Shown here piece by piece: positions 24,885-32,775 of a DNA stretch of 64,000 bases. Under the pieces are notes generated by a model that was not told the DNA's origin, did no database searches, and saw only the letters and a program-made list of their open reading frames with translations. The stretch spans positions 238,418 to 302,417 of the forward strand of contig NZ_JONK01000005.1 of assembly GCF_000711885.1 (NCBI RefSeq). The letters run 5' to 3'. How positions within the stretch are numbered: position 1 is the stretch's first letter; each line of letters begins with the position of its first letter. This DNA is from Chromobacterium haemolyticum DSM 19808 (GTDB lineage: Bacteria > Pseudomonadota > Gammaproteobacteria > Burkholderiales > Chromobacteriaceae). The position numbers and the translations under genes are program-made.

Positions 24885-25172
24885 TTAATGAGTGGATTTA
24901 AGCTGTTTGATTTCTTGTTGCGCCAGAAGCAGCTCTTGCTCTATCGCGTTAATTCTTTTATCTCTGCTGTTAAGTTCGTTTAACAGTTGCTCGCTCAGCA
25001 ATTGGGCCTGGTCCAGGCATAGGATCAGAGCGGAGAGTTTCGCGCTGTTGGCGAGTTGCTCCATTAGCGGAGCGCCGGCGTTGTCGTGGTCTTTGTTTTT
25101 ATATTGCATGCTGATTAATGTGGTGTCGTTATTCAATACATTTAGGCTGACGAAATCGGATTTCGTGCCCAC
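24885..25172 (-). CDS. Hypothetical small coiled-coil protein
   Basis: A possible protein of up to 95 residues (GTG start at 25172; the first ATG at 25109 would give 74). The C-terminal half is helical and heptad-like (LLSEQLLNELNSRDKRI, IEQELLLAQQEIKQLK), suggesting a coiled coil. Neither start has a clear ribosome site. I recognise no family. The gene is AT-rich like the rest of this islet. Confidence 0.4.
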   Translation of the reverse strand: MGTKSDFVSLNVLNNDTTLISMQYKNKDHDNAGAPLMEQLANSAKLSALILCLDQAQLLSEQLLNELNSRDKRINAIEQELLLAQQEIKQLKSTH

Positions 25173-25447
25173 GGAACAGAGTGCAGATCATAGCATGCAG
25201 TTTGGATGGGTGGGGGCGCAAGGCTTGAGAATTAAGCTTTTTGCCAGGGGTGGTAAGGAATGATAATGATTGCTGAGGCTGTTCCGGCCCTGTGCTTGGG
25301 ACTGTATTGGACATTTCCGGTTCTTTCAGGACCGCTATAACGATAATCATTTCTAATGGCTGATAATAAATTGTACTGATTAAGATAAAGACATTTAGTA
25401 TCAATGGGGTTAAGCTGGCCGCTCATGTTTTTGGGAGGCAAGTAGCC

Positions 25448-25721
25448 ATGTTAATAGCGAGAAATGAAAAGGTATTGGAGGGGTTGGCCCGAGAGCGGCA
25501 GATGATTTGGCGGCAAGATCTGGAGAGCTTGACGGTGTATATAGAAAACCTGATCAGAAAAACCAGCGCCATGGGCGCGGTGGTGCCAGGTCTATATCGC
25601 GCCTTGAGAATATGCAGCTTCGCATTACAAAGGCGGCGGTGTGGGCGGTAAAGTGTATCTGACGCGTAAAGAGCGATTAGATATTTATTGGGCGGTAAAA
25701 TCAGAATCCTTTTCAATTTGA
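25448..25721 (+). pseudogene. Small gene with a +1 frameshift (about 90 residues if repaired)
   Basis: A well-placed ATG with GGGAGG 9 bases upstream opens a frame beginning MLIARNEKVLEGLARERQ. Near 25603 the coding signal shifts by one base: the first frame continues as an Arg/Cys-rich tail to a stop at 25651, while the +1 frame reads EYAASHYKGGGVGGKVYL, then TRKERLDIYWAVKSESFSI and a stop at 25721. Dropping one A in TTGAGAATAT joins them. This could be a real pseudogene, a sequencing error or programmed frameshifting. No family is recognised. Confidence 0.55.
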
Positions 25722-25724
25722 TTT

Positions 25725-25913
25725 TTGGTCAGTAGTGGCGTGTATTTTTGGATTGGGAAATCAACAGTGTCGCTGATCGGCTTTGTATGTTATCGGGTAT
25801 TTAGCATTGCTTTGTTCTGGTGCGGAATGAAAGCGCTGGGCATTGGCGTGTTGATGCTGCTCTTGCATATTGGCAAGGAGAAAGCGTTGAATGCGCCGTT
25901 GCGGCGCGAGTGA
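25725..25913 (+). CDS. Possible small hydrophobic protein
   Basis: An open frame of up to 62 codons starting four bases after the stop of the frameshifted gene. It encodes two hydrophobic stretches (VSLIGFVCYRVFSIALFW, LGIGVLMLLLHIG) and a basic tail. Candidate starts are TTG at 25725 and GTG at 25740, both with poor ribosome sites. A strong plus-strand terminator follows at 26011, which supports transcription in this direction. Function unknown. Confidence 0.3.
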   Translation: MVSSGVYFWIGKSTVSLIGFVCYRVFSIALFWCGMKALGIGVLMLLLHIGKEKALNAPLRRE

Positions 25914-26010
25914 GCGCCTGCGCCTGGTTTGTGGCAGCAAAGTCAGGCGCGGGTTTCTTCTCGCCTTGCCGGAGCGGGTGTAAGTAGACATTTTCGGATT
26001 GAAATGAAAT

Positions 26011-26040
26011 AGGGCCGCGTTGTGATAACGCGGCCCTTTT
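26011..26040 (+). terminator. Strong Rho-independent terminator
   Basis: AGGGCCGCGTT and AACGCGGCCCT form a perfect 11-bp stem with a 5-base loop, followed by TTT on the plus strand. It would end a transcript covering the small genes at 25448-25913. Confidence 0.8.
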
Positions 26041-26070
26041 GGCGTGAGGAGAATCCGGCCAGAGCAAGGC

Positions 26071-26158
26071 GGCGTCGCCTAGCGCAGCGGATCGTAAACC
26101 GGTTCTCAGAGCCTGTTCAACGCCGTATCTCCGACGCACGGCAGACTTTGAAGATTCT
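26071..26158 (-). repeat. Fragments of the dispersed repeat
   Basis: An end fragment (GGATCGTAAACCGGTTCT, to 26106) is followed directly by a 51-base copy (26108-26158) that keeps both ends, AGAGCCTGTTCAA and TTTGAAGATTCT, but has lost the middle. A full copy follows at once. Confidence 0.7.
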
Positions 26159-26159
26159 C

Positions 26160-26301
26160 AGAGCCTATTCAACGTCTCGCGAGCAAGAGCGAGACAAGGC
26201 GAAAACGGCCGAAAAAGCGGAGTGTACAGAGGGTACATGAGCATTTTGAGGGTGTTTTCAACGCCGTATCGCCGAAGCGCAGCAGACTTTGAACAGGTTC
26301 T
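26160..26301 (-). repeat. Dispersed repeat, full reverse copy
   Basis: A 142-base reverse copy from AGAGCCTATTCAA to TTGAACAGGTTCT with the core GAGCGAGACAAGGCGAAAAC. Its last base is also the last base of the phnM stop codon, read on the minus strand. Confidence 0.9.
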
Positions 26302-27449
26302 CAGAATACGCGTTGGCCGGCGCTCCATACCTGGCGCACCAGCGGGATGCCGTCCCGTTCGCGCGCCTGAACCAGATCCGCGCGCTGGCCTACGGCGACG
26401 GCGCCGCGGTCCGCCAGGCCCACCGCTCGCGCCGGGTTGCGCGTGATGGTGGCTATTGCGCGGTGCAGATTCCAGCCCGGCTGGCGGCCCAGCAGATAGG
26501 CGGCGTGCAGCAGGCTGGCGGGCACGTAGTCGGAGGACAGGATGTCCAGCAGGCCGTGGCCGGCCAGCTCCAAGGCGGCGACGTTGCCGGAGTGGGAGCC
26601 GCCGCGGACGATATTGGGCGCTCCCATCACCGTCATCAGTCCTTGGTCGCGCGCGGCGCGGGCGGCGGCCAAGGTGGTGGGAAATTCGGACATGGCCACG
26701 CCGTCGCGCACCGCCTCGTCGATATGACTGAGTTCGGTGTCGTCGTGGCTGGCCAGCGCGACGCCGCGGGCGCGGGCCAGCTCCACCACCGCCTGGCGGT
26801 GACGGCCGGCGTATTGCCGCTGCTTGAGTTTGCGCTGTTCCACCGCGGCGAGGAAGGTGTCGTCGTTCCAGCTGACGTTTTTCTTGGCGTAGTACTTCTT
26901 GTATTGCGCCAAGTCGCGGTATTGGCGCTGGCCGGGGGTATGGTCCATCAAGGACACCAGGCGCACCGCCGGGTGGCCGATCAAGGGCGACAGAGCGTCC
27001 AGCAATTGGGGATAGGCCAGTTCGCAGCGCAAGTGGAACAGATGCTCGGCGCGGAATACGCGCTGGCGCATGCCGGCGTCTATCGCCTCGAAGGCGCTTT
27101 GCAGGGTGTCCAGCCGTACGCTGTCGCCTTCCAGATCGCCCACCGACAGGGCGTCCAGCACTGTGGTGATGCCGGCGGCCACGCATTGCGCGTCGTGGGC
27201 GACCACGGCCGGCAGGGTGGGCCACAGCACGCCGTTGCGCGGCATCAGGTGTTTCTCCAGATTGTCGGTATGCACTTCCACCAAACCCGGCAACAGGTCG
27301 TCGCCGTTCAGGTCCTCGCTATGCGGCGGCGGCGCGCTCAGCGGCCGCGAGTGGATGGCGACGATGACGCCGTTGTCGATCTCCAGCGCGCCGCGCTCAA
27401 GAATGTCGTCGGCCAGGATCAGCCTGGCGTTGTTCAAGATCCGTTTCAT
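26301..27449 (-). CDS. phnM: Ribophosphonate triphosphate diphosphatase PhnM
   Basis: A 382-residue amidohydrolase-fold enzyme that releases pyrophosphate from ribose 1-methylphosphonate 5-triphosphate in C-P lyase metabolism. Metal-binding signatures are LLPGLVEVHTDNLEKH near 53-68, LVSLMDHTPGQRQY, VALASHDDTELSH, and the late SSDYVP. The ATG overlaps the phnL stop. The stop codon TGA shares one base with a copy of the dispersed repeat, so the native 3' end may have been reset by that element. Confidence 0.95.
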   Translation of the reverse strand: MKRILNNARLILADDILERGALEIDNGVIVAIHSRPLSAPPPHSEDLNGDDLLPGLVEVHTDNLEKHLMPRNGVLWPTLPAVVAHDAQCVAAGITTVLDALSVGDLEGDSVRLDTLQSAFEAIDAGMRQRVFRAEHLFHLRCELAYPQLLDALSPLIGHPAVRLVSLMDHTPGQRQYRDLAQYKKYYAKKNVSWNDDTFLAAVEQRKLKQRQYAGRHRQAVVELARARGVALASHDDTELSHIDEAVRDGVAMSEFPTTLAAARAARDQGLMTVMGAPNIVRGGSHSGNVAALELAGHGLLDILSSDYVPASLLHAAYLLGRQPGWNLHRAIATITRNPARAVGLADRGAVAVGQRADLVQARERDGIPLVRQVWSAGQRVF

Positions 27450-28153
27450 GCTAAGGCTTCCGGTTTGTTTGCCAGCGGTACTTCAAACACGCGGTGGGCG
27501 ACGGCGTCGCGGGTGGCCTCGTCGTGGAAGATGCCCACCAGCGCCGCGCCGCGCGCCAGCGCTTCGCGCATCAAGTCGACGACCACCGCGCGATTGGCCG
27601 CGTCCAGAGAGGCGGTGGGCTCGTCCAGCAGCAGGATGGGCCGCGGCGCGATCATGCCGCGCGCGATATTGACCCGCTGTTGTTCGCCGCCGGAGAAGGT
27701 GGCCGGCGGCAACCGCCACAGCCGCTCCGGGATGTTTAGCCGCGCCAGCAAAGCGCCTGCCTCGCGCCGCGCCTCGTTGGCGTCCACGCCCCATTCGCAC
27801 AACGGTTCGGCGACGATGTCCAGCGCCGGCACCCGCGGAATGGCGCGCAGGAACTGGCTGACGTAGCCCAGGGTGTGGCGGCGGGCGTCGGCGATCTCGT
27901 GCGGCAGCGCGGCGGCCATGTCCAGCCAGTTTCCGCGATGGCGGATGCGGATGCTGCCGCGCTCAACCAGATAATTGGCGTACAGCGCCTTGAGCAGCGT
28001 GCTCTTGCCGGCGCCGGAAGGGCCGGCCAGCGCCACGCATTCGCCGGCGGCCGCTTGCAGCGAGACTTGGTCGAGCACCGGCAGCGTCAGGCCGCCTTGC
28101 TGGTGCAGGGTGAAAGTTTTGCTGATTTGCCTTGCGTCTATCAATACGTTCAT
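27446..28153 (-). CDS. phnL: C-P lyase ABC-type subunit PhnL
   Basis: A 235-residue ABC ATPase-like protein of the C-P lyase core complex, not a transporter subunit. Walker A is GPSGAGKST, the signature is FSGGEQQRVNIARG, and Walker B is PILLLDEPTASLD. It starts five bases after the phnK stop and overlaps phnM by four bases, in the usual phnK-L-M order. Confidence 0.94.
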   Translation of the reverse strand: MNVLIDARQISKTFTLHQQGGLTLPVLDQVSLQAAAGECVALAGPSGAGKSTLLKALYANYLVERGSIRIRHRGNWLDMAAALPHEIADARRHTLGYVSQFLRAIPRVPALDIVAEPLCEWGVDANEARREAGALLARLNIPERLWRLPPATFSGGEQQRVNIARGMIAPRPILLLDEPTASLDAANRAVVVDLMREALARGAALVGIFHDEATRDAVAHRVFEVPLANKPEALA

Positions 28154-28157
28154 GGCT

Positions 28158-28931
28158 TCAGGCCTGCAGGATGGAGGATACCAGCAGCTGGGTGTACGGA
28201 TGCTGCGGGTCGTCCAGAATTTGATCGGTGAGGCCGGCTTCCACTACGCGGCCGCCTTGCATCACCAGCGTGCGCTGCGCCAGCAGCCGGGCCACTGCCA
28301 GGTCGTGGGTGACCATGATGACGGCGATGCCGCTGTCGCGCACCAGTCTTCGGGTCAGGTCCAGGAAACGGGCTTGCACCGAGACGTCCAGGCCGCCGGT
28401 GGGTTCGTCCATGAACACCAGCCGCGGATGGGTGGCCAGGCTGCGGGCGATCTGCAGCCGCTGCTGCATGCCGCCGGAGAAGGCGCTGGGCGGGTCGTCC
28501 AAGCGCGCGCGGCCGATTTCCACCCGCTCCAGCCAGTCGCCGGCGGTTTGGCGCAGTTGGCCGTAGTGGCGCTGGCCCAGGGCCATTAGCCGCTCGCCGA
28601 TATTGGCGCCGGCGGAGACGTTCATGCGCAGGCCGTCGCGGGCGTGTTGGGACACGAAGCCCCATTCGCTGCGCGCCAGCCGGCGGCGCTCGGATTCGGC
28701 GATGGCGGTGAGTTCGTGTTCGCGGCCGTCGCGTTCGCGAAAGCGCGCGCTGCCGGCGTCGGCGGCCAGCTTGCCGGCCAGCGCGGCCAGCAGCGTGGAT
28801 TTGCCGGAGCCGGATTCTCCGACCACGCAGAGCACTTCGCCGGCGTAGAGGTCGAAGTCCACGTTGAAGCAGCCGTTGCCGTTGCCGTAGTCCTTGCCGA
28901 GGCCGCGGACGCTGAGGAGGGGCGGGGTCAT
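28158..28931 (-). CDS. phnK: C-P lyase ABC-type subunit PhnK
   Basis: A 257-residue ABC ATPase-like protein that docks on the PhnGHIJ core. Walker A is GESGSGKST, the signature is FSGGMQQRLQIARS, and Walker B is LVFMDEPTGGLD. The start ATG at 28931 overlaps the phnJ stop (ATGA). It resembles dipeptide-transport ATPases, so context with phnJ and phnL supports the PhnK name. Confidence 0.93.
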   Translation of the reverse strand: MTPPLLSVRGLGKDYGNGNGCFNVDFDLYAGEVLCVVGESGSGKSTLLAALAGKLAADAGSARFRERDGREHELTAIAESERRRLARSEWGFVSQHARDGLRMNVSAGANIGERLMALGQRHYGQLRQTAGDWLERVEIGRARLDDPPSAFSGGMQQRLQIARSLATHPRLVFMDEPTGGLDVSVQARFLDLTRRLVRDSGIAVIMVTHDLAVARLLAQRTLVMQGGRVVEAGLTDQILDDPQHPYTQLLVSSILQA

Positions 28932-29785
28932 TGCGGATTGTCCTGTGTGTCGCGGCGTTGCCGGCAGTGATCGCTGTCGGAGCAGACGTATTGGCGCGCG
29001 CCGGCGTCGTCGGTGATGATTTCGTCCAGGTAGCTGTCGCGTGCGCCGCACAGCGCGCAGGCTTGTTCCCAGCTTTGCGTCTGGAAGGGGTGATCGTCGA
29101 AAGCCAAGCTTTCCACTTGGGTGTGAGGCGGGATCGCGTACAGCCGTTTTTCACGGCCGGCGCCAAACAGCATCAGGGCCGGGCTTTTGTCCAGCTTGGG
29201 GTTGTCGAACTTGGGGATCGGCGATGGCGAGGCCAGGTAGCGGCCGTTGACCATGACCGGGTAGTCGTAGCTGGCGGCGATGTGGCCGTAGCGGGCGATG
29301 TCCTCGTACAGCTTGACGTGCATCAGGCCGTAATCCTGATGGGCGTGCAGCTTTCGGGTTTCCTGTTCGCTGGCCTCCAGCGTGCGCAGCGGTTCCGGTT
29401 CCGGCACTTGGAACACCATGATCTGGCCGGCGCGCAGCGGGGTTTCCGGAATGCGGTGACGGGTCTGGATCAGGCTGGCCTCGGCGGTGCGGGTGGTGGT
29501 GGCCACGCCGGCGACGCGGGCGAAGAAGCGGCGGATGTTGACCGCGTTCGTGGTGTCGTCGGCGCCCTGGTCTATGACCTTGAGCACGTCGTCGCGGCCG
29601 ATCACGCAGGCGGTCACTTGAATGCCGCCGGTGCCCCAGCCGTAGGGCAGCGGCATTTCGCGGCCGCCGAAGGGCACTTGGCAGCCGGGCACGGCCACGG
29701 CTTTGAGCAGGGCCCGGCGCAGCATGCGCTTGGTGTTTTCATCGAGGAAGCCGAAGTTGTACGCCCATGGCGCGGCGGTGTTCAT
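28928..29785 (-). CDS. phnJ: C-P lyase radical SAM subunit PhnJ
   Basis: A 285-residue radical S-adenosylmethionine enzyme that cleaves the carbon-phosphorus bond of ribose-1-phosphonate to give the hydrocarbon and a cyclic phosphate. The N terminus WAYNFGFLDENTKRMLRRA is strongly conserved. The cysteines sit near the C terminus in ACALCGARDSYLDE and YVCSDSDHC, matching the unusual C-terminal Fe-S site of PhnJ. Overlaps phnI and phnK by four bases each. Confidence 0.96.
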   Translation of the reverse strand: MNTAAPWAYNFGFLDENTKRMLRRALLKAVAVPGCQVPFGGREMPLPYGWGTGGIQVTACVIGRDDVLKVIDQGADDTTNAVNIRRFFARVAGVATTTRTAEASLIQTRHRIPETPLRAGQIMVFQVPEPEPLRTLEASEQETRKLHAHQDYGLMHVKLYEDIARYGHIAASYDYPVMVNGRYLASPSPIPKFDNPKLDKSPALMLFGAGREKRLYAIPPHTQVESLAFDDHPFQTQSWEQACALCGARDSYLDEIITDDAGARQYVCSDSDHCRQRRDTQDNPQ

Positions 29786-30867
29786 GCTTGTTGCTCCTTG
29801 GCGGCGTGTTCGCTGCGAAGTTGGCGGATCAGCGACAGCTCGGCCTGGAAGTCGACGTAATGCGGCAGCTTGAGGTGCTGGACGAAGCCGGACGCTTCGA
29901 CGTTGTCGCTGTGGCACAGCGCGAATTCCGGCTGCTGAGCCGGCGCGTGCGCGGGCTCGCCCAGCTCGGCGGCACGCAGGCTGCGGTCCACCAGCGCCAT
30001 CGCCATCGCCTTGCGCTCGGCTTCGCCGAAGCTCAGACCGTAGCCGCGGGTGAATTGCGGCGGCGCGCTGCGGCTGCCGGCGAACTGGTTGATCATCTGG
30101 CATTCGGTCAGAGTGATTTCGCCGATGTCGATGTCGAAGCCCAGTTCCTCCGGGCAGACCAAGACGCTGACTTCGCCCATGCGGATTTCGCCGGCGAAGG
30201 GATGGCTTTCGGCGTAGCCGCGCTGGGTGGAGTAAGCCAGGCCCAGCAGCCAGCCTTCGTCGCCGCGCGCCAGGTTTTGCAGCCGGGCGGCGCGGCCGGC
30301 GGGGAACAGCAAGGGCTCTCGGGTCAGGTCGACGGGCTCCGGGTCGCCCGGCGGCGGCGTTTCCGGCTCTATCAAGCCTTCTTGCGCCAGGGCGTCCAGC
30401 ACGCAGGGCAGCCGTTCCGGCAGCGGCAAGTCAGACAGAGCAGGAGCGGGCGGTTCGCTGGCCTGGGCCAGATCGAAGTCCAGCAGCCGCTGAGTGTAAT
30501 CGGCGGTGGGGCCCAGCACCTGGCCGCCGGGCACGTCTTTGAAGGTGCCGGACACGCGGCGGCGCACCCGCATCGCCGCGGTGTCCAGTGGACGGCTGGC
30601 GGCGAAGCGCGGCAGGGTGGTGCGGAAGGCGCGCAGCAGGAACACGGCTTCCACGCAGTCGCCGGCCGCTTGTTTCAGCGCCAGCGCCGCCAGCTCCTCG
30701 TCGTACAGTGAGCCTTCCTGCATGACTCTGGCCAGCGCCAGCCGCAATTGGCCGCGGATCTGGGCCAGGCTCAGCTCCGGCGTCGCCGCGTCGCCGCGGC
30801 GCTTGGCGGCCAGCAGGTCCCAGGAGCGGGCGATGGCGGTTTCTCCGCCTTTGACGGCTACGTACAT
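29782..30867 (-). CDS. phnI: C-P lyase subunit PhnI
   Basis: A 361-residue subunit which, with PhnG, H and L, couples phosphonates to the ribose of ATP, giving the ribose 5-triphosphate phosphonate. MYVAVKGGETAIARSWDLLA is the family N terminus, and PEELGFDIDIGEITLTECQM is a conserved block. Length is typical. It begins one base after the phnH stop. Confidence 0.95.
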   Translation of the reverse strand: MYVAVKGGETAIARSWDLLAAKRRGDAATPELSLAQIRGQLRLALARVMQEGSLYDEELAALALKQAAGDCVEAVFLLRAFRTTLPRFAASRPLDTAAMRVRRRVSGTFKDVPGGQVLGPTADYTQRLLDFDLAQASEPPAPALSDLPLPERLPCVLDALAQEGLIEPETPPPGDPEPVDLTREPLLFPAGRAARLQNLARGDEGWLLGLAYSTQRGYAESHPFAGEIRMGEVSVLVCPEELGFDIDIGEITLTECQMINQFAGSRSAPPQFTRGYGLSFGEAERKAMAMALVDRSLRAAELGEPAHAPAQQPEFALCHSDNVEASGFVQHLKLPHYVDFQAELSLIRQLRSEHAAKEQQA

Positions 30868-30868
30868 A

Positions 30869-31441
30869 TCAACCCTCCTTGACGCGGGTGCTGCGCGGCA
30901 GGCCGGCCACGCGCTCGCCGCTGATCAGCAAGATGTCCACGCCCAGCGGGAAGCGGGCGTGATTGTCCCGCCATTGCCGCCAGAAACCGTCCGGCGCGCC
31001 GTCTATGCCGAAACGGCGCGGCGCGGCGAAGCCCGGTCCGCCGGCTTCCACTTGCTCGGCGTTGAAGCCGGCGGTTTCCAGCAGCACGGTGGCGGACCGG
31101 TCCGGGTATTCGGGCTCGCCGGCCTTGAGCGCGGCCAGCGGCGGCAGCGGCGCGCCCAGCGGCAGCACCACAAAGTCGGCTTGTTCCGGCGCGGCGGCCA
31201 GGCGCAGGCCGGTATGGAAGCGCAGGCTGGCCAGGGTGTCAGCCGGCAGCGGCGGCAGCCAGACGCCGACATCCTGGTCCAGCAGGGTGTAGAGCAGGGC
31301 GGCGGTGGCCGGCATCAGGCCGGGCAGCTCCGGCGGCAAGGCCGGCAGCGTTTGCGGCAGCAAGGGTTCGGCCAGCGCGGCCAGCGCGGCGCGGAAGCAG
31401 CGCTGGCTGTCGTGGACCGGATCGGCGAAGGCGGCGCGCAT
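30869..31441 (-). CDS. phnH: C-P lyase subunit PhnH
   Basis: A 190-residue PhnH protein of the C-P lyase core. The N terminus (FADPVHDSQRCFRAAL) and the C terminus (GVDILLISGERVAGLPRSTR) are typical. It lies between phnG and phnI with one-base spacings, so the operon is translated as a tightly coupled set. Confidence 0.93.
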   Translation of the reverse strand: MRAAFADPVHDSQRCFRAALAALAEPLLPQTLPALPPELPGLMPATAALLYTLLDQDVGVWLPPLPADTLASLRFHTGLRLAAAPEQADFVVLPLGAPLPPLAALKAGEPEYPDRSATVLLETAGFNAEQVEAGGPGFAAPRRFGIDGAPDGFWRQWRDNHARFPLGVDILLISGERVAGLPRSTRVKEG

Positions 31442-31442
31442 C

Positions 31443-31883
31443 TCATTTCCCCCTGACCAGGGTGAAAAACTCCACCTTGCTGGCGGCGGCTTCGCGCGCG
31501 GCGTGGTCGCGGCGCGCGGCGCGTTCGGCGCGCAAGGGCGCGATCCATAACGCCAGCAGCTGGTCTTGGCGCGCCGGATCCTGCAGCAAGGCGTCGGCCT
31601 GGGCGATCAACTCGGCGTGTTCGCCGTTGCTGCCCAGCGCCCAACCGTGGCCCAGGCAGCCTGCTATCCGGCAACTGGCGCGGCTGACGCTGGCTTCGCC
31701 CAGATTGAAGCGGGCGCCGCCGCCGCCGGCGCGGGCCTGTAGCATGACGAGCCCGGTTTCAGCGCGGCGCAGCCATTCCACTTGCGGCGCCGGCGGCAGT
31801 TGCGGGCTTAGCAGCCGGCGCAGCCGCGGCGGCGGAGTGTGGGCCAGCACGCTGAGCCAGTTTTGTCTGGTCGAGGTTTCCAT
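31443..31883 (-). CDS. phnG: C-P lyase subunit PhnG
   Basis: A 146-residue PhnG protein, first gene of the phnGHIJKLM operon. RQNWLSVLA, the GLVMLQARAGGGGARFNLGE block and a WALGSNGEHAELIAQADAL helix match the family. The ATG at 31883 is preceded by GGGGA; an upstream in-frame ATG at 31961 lies beyond the operator and is unlikely. Confidence 0.92.
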   Translation of the reverse strand: METSTRQNWLSVLAHTPPPRLRRLLSPQLPPAPQVEWLRRAETGLVMLQARAGGGGARFNLGEASVSRASCRIAGCLGHGWALGSNGEHAELIAQADALLQDPARQDQLLALWIAPLRAERAARRDHAAREAAASKVEFFTLVRGK

Positions 31884-31925
31884 ATCGGGTATTCCCCTGT
31901 GCGGTTTCAATAAAAATTCATATAA

Positions 31926-31939
31926 ACGTATAGACGTAT
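31926..31939. promoter_or_regulatory. Putative PhnF operator between phnG and phnF
   Basis: ACGTATAGACGTAT lies in an AT-rich patch of the 169-base divergent region. Read on the other strand it contains GTCTATACGT, which recurs exactly upstream of the phosphonate importer at 38075-38084. GTCTA-type sites are usual for HutC-group GntR regulators such as PhnF. The assignment to PhnF is an inference. Confidence 0.6.
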
Positions 31940-32052
31940 CCATGATAATGGCCGGCGACAAAGCGCAAACAGCATGCGGCGATGAAGGTTTTGTGACGGT
32001 TTGGTGGCGGGGCTAGACCTAGGCCGCCTCGGGGGGAGAAAGGATTTGAACG

Positions 32053-32775
32053 ATGATTGAACGCGGTTCCGGCGTCGCCGTTTGGCGGCAGATAGAAAAC
32101 AGCCTGGCGGAGGAGATCGCCAGCGGGGCGATCCGCGCCGGCGAGCAATTGGCCACCGAGTTGCAATTGGCTCAGCGCTTTCGCGTCAACCGCCACACCA
32201 TACGGCGAGCGGTGGCCACCTTGGTGGAGCGCGGCTTGCTGCGGGTGGAGCAGGGCCGCGGCACCTTCGTTCAGGACAACGCGATTGATTACGCGATCAG
32301 CAAGCGCACCCGCTTTTCCCAAAACATGGCCAGCCAGAATTTGAGTTCGGATATCGACGTCCTGGCCAGCGACACGGTGCCGGCCAACGCGGAGCTGGCC
32401 GAGCTGCTGCAAGTGGCGGTGGGCGAGCCGCTGTTGCGCATCAAAACCCTGAGCCGGGTGGAGCTGCGGGTGGTGGATTGGGCGACGCTGTTCTTCCCGG
32501 CGGCGCGCTTCCCCGGCTTGCCGGAGATCTACCGAAGAGAGCGCTCCGTGACGCGCGCGCTGGCGCATTTCGGCGTGGACGATTACACCCGGCGCTTCAC
32601 CCGCGTCAGCGCGCGGCTGCCGGACAGCGAGACGGTGGACTACCTGGGCCTGCCCAAAAACCGCCCGGTATTGCACGTGAAGTCCTTGAACGTGGACACC
32701 CAGGGGCGGCCGGTGCAGTACGGGATCACCTGTTTCAACGGTGATTTGGTGCAGTTGGTGATGGAGGATCTTTGA
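32053..32775 (+). CDS. phnF: GntR/HutC-family phosphonate regulator PhnF
   Basis: A 240-residue regulator with an N-terminal winged helix (EEIASGAIRAGEQLATELQL, FRVNRHTIRRAVATLVERGL, GRGTFVQD) and a C-terminal UTRA ligand domain (from about 85; LLRIKTLSRV, KNRPVLHVKSLNVDTQGRPV). In this position PhnF controls C-P lyase genes. It is divergent from phnG and followed without a gap by two more phosphonate genes. Confidence 0.92.
   Translation: MIERGSGVAVWRQIENSLAEEIASGAIRAGEQLATELQLAQRFRVNRHTIRRAVATLVERGLLRVEQGRGTFVQDNAIDYAISKRTRFSQNMASQNLSSDIDVLASDTVPANAELAELLQVAVGEPLLRIKTLSRVELRVVDWATLFFPAARFPGLPEIYRRERSVTRALAHFGVDDYTRRFTRVSARLPDSETVDYLGLPKNRPVLHVKSLNVDTQGRPVQYGITCFNGDLVQLVMEDL

Noticed and set aside
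25261-25360. GATAAT-rich stretches resembling Fur boxes
   Set aside because: Only about half of the 19-base Fur consensus is matched at each place, and no iron gene adjoins. AT-rich sequence gives such matches by chance.
25423-25716. A 97-codon minus-strand frame opposite to the frameshifted gene
   Set aside because: TTG start without a ribosome site. The plus-strand frames have a strong site and read better as protein.
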